From Onchocerca volvulus (Eukaryota; Nematoda; Chromadorea; Rhabditida; Onchocercidae): DNA of 64,000 nt. The DNA lies in assembly GCA_000499405.2 (NCBI GenBank), contig HG738137.1, positions 23,420,546 through 23,484,545 of the forward strand, written 5' to 3'. Shown in pieces: positions 26,079 through 40,260 of the stretch. How positions within the stretch are numbered: the stretch's first letter is position 1; each line of letters begins with the position of its first letter. Made by a program: the position numbers and the translations under genes. The notes below the pieces were generated by a model. It did not search any database and was not told the DNA's origin. It worked only from the letters and a program-made list of their open reading frames with translations.

Positions 26079-27987
26079 TACTCAGAAAAATTCAAGGATC
26101 TTGAAAACTTTGAAAGAAGATTAGACGACTTCCAAGCTTTAGCTTATCGAATTATGTAAAGAAATTAATCATTAAAGAAAAGATCTAGAATGTTCGACTT
26201 TCCAATTTTTTATTGAAAACGAATGGTGTTACACGAAGCATTTTACAGTGTCTTTGGTTAAATTTTTTTTTATGCATTATTTTTTTATTGAACCAAAGAT
26301 CTTGAATAAATGATTTGATAAATTAATATGTAAATAGGAGAAGTATTGATACAAAAATTTTTTGCGGTTTTCACATTTGGCACATTTCGTCCCGAAAACA
26401 TCTCGATCCAAAACGACTTATATGCTGTAACGCATGCCTCAAAATTAACCTAATTCCTTTCTACTGCAACACACTAATCAGCATCATATAACTCGCAAAT
26501 TTAAAGATACAGTATCCAAGGTTACTGTGTGTGTATGCATTATTTTTTTTCCATTTCCCATTATTTTTCCATATTTCAGCATTTTGAATTATTGTGTTCA
26601 ACTTTGTCATGTTACGAACCATTGGTAATTATTTCCTTTTTTTTTAACAAATGAATTAAATTGCCGAATCTTGCTTTCGATTTGAAAAAACTATAAAATG
26701 GAAAGCATGTGGAACCAAACAGAATAATTCATTATGGGGCTGCTAGTTGACAATCACGCACGTGTATACATGTTACATTAAGTTTCTGATGTTGATATTA
26801 ATAATTTTATTTCATTATTTATTCATTTTTTTTTGTTAAAAAAAAATAACGAAACTGAGAAAATACCGATCAATTACAGTGATAATCAAGAAAATTTCAC
26901 ATAATTTACATGTAATAAAAAGAATCAATCATACGAATGAAGAACTTCAAAGATATTGATTGGGAGCGCTTTACTTAAAATAACAATCAGATACTTTGGA
27001 AAAATGGAAGATAATTCTCTTTCATTTCCTGACTAGAATTAACTCTTAGTCGGAAGATAGACACTAAAGAGCTTGGTTAGAATCTATGGTTACTTAACTA
27101 AAAACATAGTATGACTTCAAATTATTCATCAATTTTCTTTTTCTTCAATTTTGTTTTTCATTATCCATTTTTCACTGGCACTCATAAAAGCGAAGATGCA
27201 ACAGCATGGCCCGAACTTTTTTCTGTCTTAGAGGTGAATATTTGAAGTTTCCAGAAGTACAAAGTTTAGTTACAGTCATGCATTAGAATTGTGCCTAAAT
27301 TTGGTATTTTCGGTATTTTTTTTCTGAGAGGCTTAAAATACTTATATTACTGATGAATATTTCAAGTTTTTCACAAATATAACATTCACGTGTAAACATT
27401 TTTTTTTTTATTCTACCTTTCAAATGAGCATCTTTTAATCTTCAGAGAGAGATAGGTGTATCCTGAAAAAAGAAAAAAAAAAAAAAACTAACATAAATGT
27501 ATTGGAAGAGAGGGTACGTGGCACAGGTAAGTATTTAAAATGATATAAAGTAGCAAAATAAAAAAATCGCATAAAAAAAGAATAATACATAACCGTCAAA
27601 TCATAATAATAAAGCATGTGCATATAATAGCAATGTTGCTGAATCGTTACAAAAAATATAATTTAACTTAAATTTGAAAAAAAAAAAATGAATAAAAGCT
27701 TACGTTGAATAACATGCAATGTAGCATAATACTTCAAAAGGCATTTTTTAATATACAGCGCAAACAGCTGCAGGGAATTCACATTTTCAGTAAGAAAATT
27801 ATCAGAAAAAGGTAGATATTTCGTTTTTAATACAATTTACAGCTATACATCTTCAAAAACTGAAAGATATCTTCCTTTCATGAAATTTTCTCTCTGCTGC
27901 TTAATCAATCTAAACAGTATATACCAATACACTAAAATCTATTCGTTTTTAAGTAGAACATAATGCTGCGATAGTGCTACATATCTT
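26079..27987. other. Convergent intergenic stretch between sul-1 and CAP
   Basis: This holds the 3' ends of two converging genes. A sul-1 polyadenylation candidate AATAAA lies at 26305-26310. For CAP no close signal was found; TTTATT at about 27407 is distant. The frame 27623-27435 (-) is a T-rich chance frame. No other gene was seen. Confidence 0.5.
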
Positions 27988-30900
27988 TCAGCATATGTCG
28001 GACACTGTCGTATTCAGCTTTTTTCCATCGTAAACTGTTTTGAATTGTTCGGGCACCGCAAATTCTACCTGAAATTTGTTACTGTAATAGTAATAATTCA
28101 TCGCTCACTAACTTTTAGTGACCTCTCCTTTCCTTATAGTGATATCTTCTCTATTAAATGCTTCAGCCACCGGTAAGAATAAAAAGTCAGGATATTTTTA
28201 GAATGTCCTATCCGTCATATTGGAATTGAACAAAAATTTTCACTCATTTTGAAATATATAAAATAAAATTCATAATCTAAAACTATGCTAGTTTTCAACA
28301 AATGGCAGCAAGCAATACTAAGTGCTAACGATATCAGCTCAAAAAAATAAGATTTAAAATATTATGGAAAATAAATCATCCTCTGTTTCTCTATTTACTT
28401 TCTCTTATCTGAAGCACTAAGGGAACATAAAATAAGCTGAAAATTATTGCTATTTGTTGAACGAGAAATGATGGGAAAAATATTTTGATCGAGAAGATAA
28501 AAAAAAAAAAGAAAAAAGTCGACGAATATATTGCATACTATTTCTCTTGAATTTATTTTACCTTCAAGCTCTTATATATACCCTTAGTTACTTCCCTTAC
28601 AAAAAGAAAAAGCTCAAAACTCACAAAATCCCCATCTTCAGCACCTGGTACAAGTACATTCATTTCAGAGGATTTACTTGTTATTATTTCCGCATTTATA
28701 GCACTCTTACTGAGATACACCTGACAACCATCAGTTTTCTGGATAGAGAGTGTTGGCATAGCACCAAGCGTCTGTAAATACATTAAGCAAAATTATGTAA
28801 CACTGATAATTTTGTCCAATAGCTAATCTAATACATATTAAAATCTTAAAAGTATCTTTACATTGTATTTTATATGTCTTCCAGGACAGTTCAAACAATT
28901 TTGCAAAAGAAGGAATGCCGGTAGAACAAATAACACTATGAAAACAAAATTCGAATAAGTTACTCCTTTCCACTAGAAGGAAATGTACTATACATTAAGT
29001 GAATTAAACAAGCTGCTTTAACATCTTCGGAAAAACGCTAATAAAATCTTAAAATGCTTACCTGTATTTGCACGCTTTGACAATTAATCACTTCAAATTG
29101 CGATAAAAGATTATCAAATACAACCGATGTCTTCTTGCAGCTATCCAATGTTATTGAATTTACCTTTCCCTTAATCTAAAAATTTTTTTTTAATGAATTT
29201 CTTTAGAAAAATAATTCACATTTTCTTCCACGGTTGGAATTTAAGATTATTTTTTGCTTGAATGCAGTTTGTATTGACATTAAAAAATTTATTTATAATT
29301 AAAAATAACAATAACTATACAGTAAGCATGCATCATTCATTCCAATATTATTCTAACAGGACCAGTTGGAACAAGGGAAATAATTTTTATGAATTTTCTT
29401 TCAATACTCGCTATAACTACATTTCGTAAGTCATTAAAATGTACGATAAAATTGAATAAGTCAGCAATCCAGAGTAAAAATCATAACTGGACCATTTACA
29501 AGAAAAGTTAAACTGACCTGAATGACACTATTCTCGCATTTGAATATGTATACCGTCTGCTTCATATCCTTGACTTCGACAATCACATTCTTGTTATTTT
29601 TATAATAATCCTCAAAAATAATTCAAGTTTAGAAAAAAGCTTTCTCTCGTAATCCCTATCCGCTCATTTTTTAATTCTTCTGCTTAAAAAAATAACGAGA
29701 AAAAGCGAGAAATTTACCACATTCCATTGCTTGCCATTATTTAACCACATTTTGGGCTCTTTATCTTCTTGCTTTTTTATCGGTGAGGTATTAGCAGTAG
29801 TTGCTAGCGTTGTTCCTTCGTTTTTTGTTGCAGCAAGAACTTCTTTAGGCTATAAAGATACAAAAGAGCAGCATTTCTGACCACTAAGTTACTTGAATAA
29901 GAATATCATATGGATTGATAATACAGCGTTAGATGATCACGATTAAGAGTGGATGAACTTATATGGTAATAACTATACAACCTCAAGCCTACAATCAAAC
30001 ACATAAAGTGCTAATAATAGTTCGACAATTAAATGGTAAAGTGAACATTAACAGAAACTTCCTGAAATATTGATTGTTTTTTAAAACATTTAAGAAACTT
30101 CATTTTAAAGTGCTAATAACTAGCCTATTTCAATTAACTTATAATGCTTCTTAAACACTCATTCTTCTTTTGAATTCAGATATAGGAGAAAGCGTTCTAC
30201 CTGTTAGTATGGATATAAAGTGGAATTTTCCAAAATCGCGGAGTATAAAATAAAATTTTAATTAAACTAAAAAATGATTTAAAGATTAAACCTATAGTCT
30301 ATATTTGGCATTATATAAATTTATTTTACAATAAAAGCCAAAAAAAAAATTCCCGAGAAAAATTTGAACCTGTGAACGAAGTTCTGGATTTTTATGTGTC
30401 TGCATATCTGGTGTTACTTTTTTCAAACGTTTCGTAATTTCTTCACCAGCATTAATTTCCGCAAACAATGCTGTCCGATCACTTTTGTCGGTTGTAACTT
30501 TTGTTCCAGATGGTACTGCAGAAAAAAGATCTGAAAAGAAAAAAAGCTAAGTTGTCATTTATAGAAAAAACTGGAATGAATAATTAACAAAATATTCAGC
30601 TTTATGAAAGTTTCACAGTTATCAAAGTGGAAAAACAAACAAGAACGTTAAGTTATCAGGCTAAACAATGACGGCTTATAATTCTAAAGCTTTAAATCAA
30701 CATACTGCATTGAATAGATCATTGGTATGGAACATGTGCTTAAACCACAAGTAACATACCATGACTTATTTAGAGCACTTTGTCTCTTTGATAACAACAT
30801 AAATAAATATGAAGATTTTGCTTCCTAAATAAAGTTATTCATATGATGCAAACTCTCTAAACCATTTACTTTAATTTGAAATAATTAGTGGTTAGGCTAT

Positions 30901-33900
30901 CAGTATAACATCCCTGCAACTCTCCATAAAATATAAGCGCATATAAAGAAACAGAAAAAAAATTGACCAGGGGGTAAAACAGGAGGAGGTGGACGTGGCG
31001 CATTTCCAGATGAAGTGCTGCTGGAACTATCTTGTTTTATTGATGTTGGTGGCTTTGTACCCTTAAAAAAAAGAGGCTTCAATTCCGATATTTTACAAGT
31101 TTCTTAATGATAAACATTTATTAATCATTACCATTATAGAATTATACCTTATTAATTTCAGCTTATCTATTTCTATTCAGTTCTTCTAGTTTTCTGATTT
31201 TTTTGTTTTGTTTAAATGACCATTCTATTAATCTAATTTTTCATAGAATTTTCCTCTTTACTGTACAAAAAAAAATCCTTCGTACCAATAACATAATATA
31301 ATTCAATATTTAAAATTAATTTATTCTTCATGAAAAGTATCTCAAATTAATACAGCTCCTTTTAATAATTATCTTCTTTCACTCATCTGATTTGAGCAAA
31401 TTTGATATAGTGTGAACAAAAAAATTATGAGCGAAAAAATTACGAGACGATACATTAGAGCAATTTGAAAATACCAAATCATCTCACCGGACAGCTATTC
31501 CATACAAGACCCGTCGTATGCACTTGGCGTACATATTTTTGTAGAGCATTCAAAACATCTGACCATGACTTCACCCATTCGGTATGCATCTGTAAAGAAT
31601 ATCAAATAATTTCGGAAAATTTCATCACTATATTTCCAATAGACAGGAATTTTCAATCGATGCACTTACGACTACAATAATCATAGAAAAAAAGGGATCT
31701 TTAACTCCTTTGATTAAAAGAATGAAAATAAATTAAAATATTGAAATCAGCTTTTCAAATAAAACGAGATAAAATATATTACAATATACTTTGATACTAC
31801 TCAGTGACAATGTACCTTATCATTTTTATGTTCCTTCAGGACACGATTCACAAAGAACATCGATGCTTCAGACATATCCTTGATAAATGGTGCAGGTGTT
31901 GGTTTCTGTAATTTATAGAATTATTTTAATGAAAGGTTAACGAAGTGCATAAGAAATGCGATGAATTTCTTTTCCCCTTCTTTACGCCAATATATTCCTT
32001 TCTTTTCCATATTTAATAAATAGAAATCTGAGTATGAGAAAAGTCTCTTTCAAGATCTGGCATACAACCAGGAAAGTAATCGAAACTTAAAAAGTCTTGA
32101 AAAATCTTACCACAGTAAGCCATCCAAGAGCTTGAATTCCCTCACTTGCAGCTGAAATATGATTGAAAAACGGTGTATTTCTTTTGGATTCTTTGAATGT
32201 TGACAAATCTTCCATCAACTTAACCAAAGGCTGAAGTTGTGCTTGAAGTTCGTTAGCTGATAGCTCTTTTTGGCCGGCAGCTAACCAAATAAAATTACGC
32301 TGCTCCGCGAAAAGTGTCGACAATTTACTACCCTAAAAGTGCACAAGTTATCTCATGAAAATTTCTAGATATAAAGCATTTCCTTTCCTCCATTGGATCT
32401 ACTTCTTTTATTTTAAAAAAAGAAAAAAAAAATCATAATATAATATATGTCAATCAAAACCTTCTATATTATCATCATCACTATTCAACAACTTTCCTCT
32501 TTCCTCTTCATAACATATGTTTGATCTGATAACAAGATAGAAAGCTACACAAAAGTAAAGAGAAAAATGCTTCTAAACCCATACCACTATTTGCAGATCA
32601 CCACCAATATCAGTACTTAGCCTTAGCAATTTTTGAAGAGGCTCATCAACTGCATCATCGTACTGCACAACAGATGGTGGAGTTTCAGCTGAAGCTAAAA
32701 TTTCCATAAAATATTAGTGAAAACGTGTGCACAACGGATACAATCTTTTACTAATTCAAATGATAATTGAGAAAAATGTAATTACCATAATATAATGTCT
32801 CGTTTTATCACGAATTTTTTCCCTCTAAATCTACCTATAGAATAAATTTCATTTTTGTGAAATAAGGTATTAACTACCTCATTAACTGCTCAACTCCTCA
32901 AGTATCTCTGGATAACGGATAATCACTGTCACAGTTTAGAAATGAAAAGAAAATACAAACTACATTGTAAGTACTTTTCAATAAGTAATCTTCCCCTTAG
33001 ACAAAACAGAAGTCAAGCTCCAAAACGAATCTAGAGATTTATTGTTTTCACTAGTTATTATTTGAAAATTTGGGAAAATTTTTTCTTTTGATTGAGCAGT
33101 ACGATTACGTTATGTTTCAATAAAAAAATTATTCATATATTATTGTGAGTCCTCAATATCCTTCATTCTTCCTTTAAACTTTGAATAAGTATGCTTTTTT
33201 AGTGTTGTTCATTTCGTCAAACTAATTGCTTTAGATTAAAGAAAAAGAAGGCAAAATTATTTCGATATTTGAAATATTCTTTCCATGCACTAAAAATTCC
33301 TTAATATCCAAGAACGTAAAATGAAACATCTACGAAACGGGACTTTCGGCATCGTCATTATATCATTTTTCATCATTTCAATCATATATATCATTCGTTA
33401 ATCAAAATTAAAATTAAAGATGAAAATCAGGAAAAGTAAATCATAAATTAATGTATGGAAGGAATTTGAACAAAAAAAAAAAAAAAAAAAAAAAATTCTG
33501 AATGGAAGTAAAAAGCACATCGTAACGCTTTAAAGAAATGATTATATTCTCACCGAAAAATCTTTTGATAAGATATAATCACTTTAATTATTACTTACTT
33601 TTATATTCTTTAGATTCATTCTTTGTAAAATTAACATTATCTGTGTCACATTGAAATGCAACTTTTTTTGGTGTTTTCATTCCCAAATCATTTGCTGAAC
33701 GGATGCTATTTCCATCTTTCATTAAAATTCCCGGTGGACTCGATGTATTTTGAGTTTTCCCGCTACCACTAATAGATGCTGTATCATCGACAGGAAACGG
33801 ATTATTGAGGCGTCGTGATGTGGCAAGATTGACAAGAGAATTATAATCTTTTTCCAAAATAGCAATATCTTGAGAAGCAGTTGGTTGCTCCTGTAATACA

Positions 33901-36900
33901 GCTACTTCTTTCCACGTTTCAGGACTTTTATCGCTAACTGTTGTAATTGCTGGTTTATTGATTACAAATACTGTCGGCTTTGCTTGCATATATTTTTTGT
34001 TTGCTTCAGTGATCGAACATGTGTTCTGTTCTATCAATTTTCCAGCGTTACCTATTGACTCGGTATTTTTAATTATGGTCCCACTGTTAATCCCTGAAAT
34101 TTGTATGTCTTCCAGTTTAGCATGAGATATTCCATCCTCTGTCTCATGCGTCTTAATTACTGATTTCGTCGTTTTCTCTGAAAGTGAACTATCCTGCTTA
34201 GCTTCTGTTTCTACAGAGGTAGCCACTGGTGGCGACTCCGTCCGAACAGTGTTGTTGGTTCGGAATATACTACGTACATGTTCAACATTAAATGGTTTTG
34301 CTGATGGTACCGGGGGAGATCTTTCGATACCAAGCACATTATGAAATTGTTGAACACCCTTTTCGAAAAAATTTTTCATTTGTTGCAGTGAGGGAGACTG
34401 TTTCGGTTGTTCATTAAAAGGAACTGGTGAAAATGCGCTTGTAACAGATTCCGTTGCTGCCCTGCTAGCCAAAATATCGGCTTTTTTTCGGAATTTCAGA
34501 TCTTGCTCTAGTTCAGCCCGAACTCCCTTGGCAACATTAAACATTGCTATATTCTCTGGTAAATCGTTGCCATTAATTTTTAACAAACTTGGATCCGATG
34601 TACGCCTTTGGAATGGTCCCATTTTTGGTGGTGCTACATGATGTAATGTTGCATAGTTCCTGCACCTTTCCAATTGTTGATAAGCAACTGGCTTCTGCTG
34701 TTGTTGTTGTTCATTTGAAGGAACTTGAGAGATATTAAACTTATCAGCATTTCTAACTCGTGCTTCAGAAAAACCTCCATGTTCATCTTTAGACTGTACA
34801 TTGGCATATCCACCAGTTCTGTAAATGGGTACCCGTTGTGATTGGATTACTAGCGACTTTGGAACATGTTCAGTAAAGGGCACTGCTGAACCTGAACGGA
34901 ATCGATTGCTTTGGTCACTGGTAATCGACCGATGATATTCTTTGTGATATGGACTAAGATTTTGTAAAGTCTGTTTTGCTTGAGGTTCTCGAGATTGTGT
35001 TTGACGTACCCGAGATGGTGGCTGTTGATTAACATTTCGATCCTGAACCTGGAATATATTGCTTTTCGATATTGGAATAGGTACTTCTGGTTGGAAAATG
35101 TTCAAACTATGACCAGAAGTTCCACCTAAATTAGTTGAATCATGTAAGGATGTTGTCTTGCGTTTCTCATAATTTTTTGAAACCAATCCGGATGTTTCAG
35201 CTGAACTGACAATATTTGACCGATCGCCTTCTACATTCTTGATAACCTCAATAAAACGTGATTCTTCAGAAATTCTCATTTGTTCGGAATTGGTATTGCT
35301 AATATAGGTATGATCCGTTGGTGATCTAAGTGGACCGAAATGGCTATCCTCATAAACAGATGCAAAACTGGTTGGTGGAGCACTGGCACGTCCACTTTTC
35401 GGGCCTGGTACTTGTAAATCAGTCATACTAGAAGATGAATATATATTATTACTCATCGAACGATATGATGTAGAATGTTGTCCAAACGGTCTTGGACTCT
35501 GGAAGAACATCTTCTCTAATTGTTCCTCTTTTTTTACAAGAAATCAAAATAGGAAGAATCAAGTAAAAGCAAAAAAGTTCCTTTCAGAGGATAGTAACGT
35601 AAATATAACGAAATCGGTCACAGCCTATAAAATTTAATCCAAACTGGAAAAATGCGCCATTATCAAATAAACAGTCGTTCGAAGAACTTCAGACAACCTT
35701 CTCAATACAATTGACGATTTAACGGCAGTTTCTTAAGCTCGGCTTCTGGTAATATTGTTTCGGATCACATAACCAAACTAAAAAAAGCAAGCATATGAAC
35801 GATAAATCATTAGGAACTATTAAATTGCTAATTGCCAGCAATCGTTAGAAACCATTAAATTGCTAATTCCCAATAAAAATGTGAGAACTGCCATATGAGA
35901 AAGAAGAAAAAAAAACAAAAAGCATTAAATATCTTGCCATCCTAAATAACTCAGGAAGAAGCGATAGTATCAACAGTTTTATCAGTTGAGTCTCTAACTG
36001 TTTTGCAATCCAACCGATAAAATCAAGAACACAGTTAAATATAACCTCAAAAATTTGAAGCAAGTTAACAGAACTTATCAACAGCTGAATAGCTATGGTA
36101 AATCTGAAAAACAGATAATCCTTATCAACTAAGCTTTGTAATTTTTTCACAGAAAATTTATTTATATCATTATTTAACATATAACCACATCTGCTATCAT
36201 AAATGTAAAGTATGAATCATAGATTAACATCGATAAATTTCATTAATTTGATGAAAAATTAAGTGAAGGATGCTTTTAAACGTCTACTTTTCATTTCCCC
36301 TACTTGTGACCAATCACCTGCGATCTTATGTGCGAAAATCCTTAAATATTTAACAAGGGTTCGGAAAGAGAAGGATTACCATATGATGGAACACTAAAAT
36401 TATCATCAAAGAAAATTTTCATAAAGCAAAACTAAAATTTCCGAAAGAGATCTATTCCACTAAGCAACTGTTCCATAGGGTTAAAAAGTTTGTAGCATTG
36501 AACGAACTGTTCACTTTTCTCTCTCTTCTTCAAACTCGAAAACCAACTGATATTTCTTCAAAGCTGTAACTAAGAAAGGGAGAAAAACAAATGTTATAAA
36601 AATTTATAGAGGTTCAAAACAGATGAAGCTGATCGAAAATCTGAGGAAGAAAAAATAAAATAAATCTCATTAATTGATAAAATGATTTTTCGAAGAATTA
36701 AAAATTGAAAAATTATCGCGAAAATTGGCATTAACATTTGTTTTTACTTGAAGATAATTTCATGCAATATTTGAAAATGAAAAAATTTTCCATTGATGAA
36801 GGAGTATGAAAAATTTTTTAAGCTCAAAAATCGCACGAAATAATGCTTCAAAGTATTTCATGAGATATGATCGAAATACAGTCAGCCACTATAGTTCTGA

Positions 36901-38657
36901 CATCTTTCTTCATTTATCTTTTGATCTTCCTGAATGTTTCGTTAAATTTCTCATAAAAAAAGGAAGTATTTCAATAAATAAAAAAATATTGAAGTGCTTG
37001 GATTAATTGATTGGAGAAACTTGTAAAAAACGATGGTTAAGCTTATGGATGTTGACCGAAAGCACTACTATAGCAGTTTCAGCAGCAGTTGTGGTTAGTG
37101 CTGTTCTAGCTCTAAGTCTGTGCTCTAGATAGATTAAAAGAGGATGAAAAAAAAGAGGTAGAATAAGAATTATGGATTTAGAACCTTAGAGTGAGAACAA
37201 CCTTATTCTTGCTTTCTATAAACATTTGAGAACATTTTGATCATCTCCACTGGCATTCATTACAGTTGTTCGCTTTATAGAATGTATGTTCTCATCGACA
37301 GCAAACCAAAACTAATATCATTATCATCATCCCGATTATTTTATTCTCCGATTTCGTCCATTCATCTGCGCTAATTCAAGATACAATTAACAAAAAGATT
37401 CTAAAACATTTTAAAATCTTCCTTGTTACATACATGTATCCAGATACAAATACACACACCTATACATTATAGCATACAGAACATCAGACATCAGCGTAGA
37501 CAATCTTTCATTTAAACATACGATATCAGGACATGATACATCTTGTACGAGTTCCATTTCATATTCCAACTAATATAAAAAAGCTGATAAAATCGAGATT
37601 TATTAAAACTCATAAAAAATCAATTCGAATCAATTTGAAGAGTTTAATCTAATTTAAGACATGAATAAGTTCAAAAAACTTCATATTTTTGATTGCTGTG
37701 GTATCGCACTGAAAAATCAAAAAAAAAAAAGTATTTAATTTCATTTATTAATCTCATAGAACAATCCTATTAAAAAATCTACCGAGTTCCTGGACAAGCT
37801 TTCAATCCAAACTTATCGTCTTTTAAAATTAACATGGAAATTTAAGTATGTTAAACGAAATCAGGACGCCAGATCAGAAAGAGTGCTAGTAACAGAAAGA
37901 ATAAAATTAAGCATTAAATCTTTCTAATATATTACATGTACAAGAAGTTACTGACTACATTATAACTATAATCTATAGTCCTAAACTATCCCTTAAAATT
38001 TTAATCTATTTTATACGTTACTGAGAAATCCATTCTTCAGCCATTAATATATGATCGTCAACTAATAAGGATCACTTAACAAATATGTTTCCAGGAAGAT
38101 AAACTGATATCTAGAGATGTAAAGATCATATCTAATCATTTGCGTGTACATTTGTAGAACTTTTCTATCATGAATTTGAAAAATCTCTACTCATAAAATG
38201 CCATACTAAATATATCTGTCTACCCTAGCCACTCCTGCCAAGTGATCAGAATGAAATAGCATAAACATCATTTTTTATATTCTCGGCGATAATATATTCT
38301 GGAAAGTTGGATGAAAAAAAAAAGGACAAGTTATTATTTAAGATAAAATAAGTGACATTTATTTAAAGTACTGCTTACATTAAACATAACCTTAATTCTA
38401 TTCCAATTAATATTTGAATAATTTGCAAAGGGAAATCTGAATCAAAGAGATAAACTGATTCTGATCAAATAGGCAGCATAAAAAGCGGAAAACATTATAA
38501 GTTCAAGCTTACAAGCAACGGTCAGTGGTGGTGTACCATTCCTGATAGGTTTCGGTGCCAGCATTGGTTTTTGAGCACCCAATGCTTCCAAACGTAATGT
38601 TGCTGTCTCAAGTCGTTGCACCAATTTTTCCAAATTATTCGCTACGTTTGCATTCAT
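27988..38657 (-). CDS. cas-1: Adenylyl cyclase-associated protein (CAP), canonical isoform
   Basis: Actin-monomer regulator that binds G-actin and cofilin-actin and promotes filament turnover. Twelve exons on the minus strand: 38657-38513, 32694-32585, 32332-32111, 31905-31816, 31589-31488, 31061-30968, 30530-30370, 29849-29718, 29610-29518, 29175-29062, 28771-28625, 28068-27988 (TGA). All phases agree and give 496 residues, close to the usual CAP length. Landmarks in order: N-terminal [18 protein letters not shown] (residues about 8-25, the RLE coiled coil), the helical folded domain including [18 protein letters not shown] (ends about 158) and VHTTGLVWN, the polyproline RPPPPVLPP (about 245-254), a WH2 region with [20 protein letters not shown] (about 274-294), then the C-terminal CARP beta-helix with [52 protein letters not shown] and [14 protein letters not shown]. 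Whether it is the cas-1 or cas-2 orthologue cannot be told here. The first intron is about 5.8 kb and contains an alternative first exon. Confidence 0.93.
33599..35510 (-). CDS. Predicted alternative first exon of CAP (637-residue disordered extension)
   Basis: One open exon starting ATG at 35510, with an in-frame TGA shortly upstream (near 35545). It ends at donor GTAAGT (33598-33593), and read-through would hit a stop at once. It leaves one base (A), the same phase as the canonical first exon (T), so it can splice to the exon at 32694 (A+CT, Thr). The predicted protein is about 1085 residues. The extension is rich in Ser, Thr, Pro, Gln and Asn, with a Q5 run, a 14-3-3-like RRTSDPSLL and, near its end, PPGILMK followed by KKVAF, which fits the RVxF form of a PP1 docking site. 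This isoform would lack the RLE coiled coil. I recognise no domain. A separate gene spliced elsewhere is possible but no other acceptor set was found. Coding status is very likely; the link to CAP is inferred from strand, position and phase. Confidence 0.75.
35511..38512. other. First CAP intron / promoter region for the long exon
   Basis: AT-rich, with no further exon recognised. Minus-strand sequence near 35748 shows an acceptor-like TTACCAG before AAGCCGAGCTTAAG, which could be an untranslated exon or spliced-leader site for the long form. The frames 36180-35863 (-) and 36806-37006 (+) look like chance frames. Confidence 0.4.
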
Positions 38658-38699
38658 CGTTATTTGTTGTTCTTTATTATGCACATATAATTCACCTGC
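38658..38699 (-). CDS. In-frame 5' part of the canonical CAP first exon
   Basis: The acceptor TTTCATTGCAG ends at 38700. The 42 bases after it are open in the CAP frame (AGELYVHNKEQQIT) up to the ATG at 38657. They are 5' UTR if this is a spliced-leader site, or coding if joined to an upstream phase-0 exon such as 44046-43723. Confidence 0.5.
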
Positions 38700-40037
38700 C
38701 TGCAATGAAATATAAATTCATGTAATATCTGCAACGTGTAAAATGTTGACATAAACAATAAGAGGGAAACAAAAAATTTGAAAGTTATTAGTTTACACCG
38801 AAAAAAGCTGAAAAAAAAACTACATGAAAAACTAATTATTTTATGAAAAAAAATTGAAAAAAAAGGCACGAAAAACTGTAAAATTACGAAAAAAAAAAGA
38901 CATTGTTAGTGCAAGTAAAAAAATTCGCTAAATTTATATGAAAAAAGCTTGAACTTCTTTTGAAAAAAGAAATAGGATTTTTTAATACAAGAAGTCCAAA
39001 AATTGAAAAAAAAAGGAAAGTAAAAGTACAGTTATTCGTTCAAAAGAATTCGAAAGAATTTAATGTGAAAAAGATATGAATTTGATCGACAGAAATATTA
39101 ATTTAAGTAAATATTCTGAAAAGAAATTTGAGTAACGCATAACATTTAATGAGTTCTTCAATTCATCTAAAAATATCTATCATTTGTCCAAATTTTAGGC
39201 ATAGAGTAAACAGATATATAAAAGCACAATTCAAGAGATGAAATAATCCCAAAATTTAATTTCAATTTCCGATCTTTTTTTTCTAATTAAATGGAAGAAA
39301 CATTTAAAAAACGCAGCCCATGAGTCATCGTCTTGTGAAAATTTATATTTCATTTTTATATTTCAATTAATTATTGCTTCGAAAATTGTAATATTCTACT
39401 ACAACTATTCATTGTAAGGTATAATAAGTCTTTCTGTTACTTTTTCATTAATTGGACAATATTATGTACTATGAAATAATGGAAAATTTTGAAAACTTCT
39501 AATCTATACGAACTGAAGAATAGGAAAATTAGAACAGAATATCATCTAATTAATAAAGAGATTAATGAAAAAATAAACTTAAGCAGAATAAATATAAACA
39601 CTCTATCAACTCCATTATCAACTATTGAATTACGTTTTTTACTCGTTAACATGAACACATTTCTAATTTTTCGACGTAAAATTATTAGCATCAACTTGAA
39701 ATTATACGACTCTCATCTTATGATTAATTATTGAAAGATATTTCTATCACTATCGGCAAATATCCTGATATCCTATGCTTTATCCGACAGCCAGAATATG
39801 GTAAAAATCTAAAATGACTTTTTCATATCATTAAAAAAATAACAATATTGATCATCAATCATCGGATATTTATAGATAAAGAAAGGAATGGCGAAAATCC
39901 AATATACTCTTAATAATTTCAATAGGCTTATTGCATACTTACAATTTTCTTAATATATTCGAATTTAAATGATCAGTGACTATCTCATATACTGAACGAA
40001 TAAATAATTATATTAAAATTACTAAAATAAATCCATT

Positions 40038-40260
40038 GTTCGATTTAAAAGTATTTTTACGGCTATTAGTTTTAAAACTATTGATCCGATTGTTGGATTT
40101 AAAACTATTGATCCGATTACAAGCAACGATGACTCAGCAAAGCAAATTAGAAAAATAATGAGAACTAGGTTTAAATCCAACAAACAAGTCCGTTTGTTGG
40201 ATTTAAAAAGTATCGATCAAATCATTGAATTTGAAAAATAAATTTAACTGTTGGATTTAA
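40038..40260. repeat. Degenerate tandem repeats of a GTTGGATTTAAAA unit
   Basis: TTTAAAACTATTGATCCGATT occurs twice, at about 40071 and 40097, and GTTGGATTTAA recurs at about 40092, 40195 and 40249. Non-coding; the frame 39976-40158 is a result of this repetition. Confidence 0.7.

Noticed and set aside
31465..31680. Plus-strand frame over a CAP exon
   Set aside because: Antisense shadow of CAP exon 31589-31488.
34850..35035. Minus-strand frame inside the long CAP exon
   Set aside because: Out-of-frame shadow of the 637-codon frame.
33599..35510. The long exon as an internal exon between CAP exons 1 and 2
   Set aside because: The only nearby upstream acceptor (TAAAAAAAG before AGGAAC) would create a stop at the junction with exon 1, so a first exon fits better.
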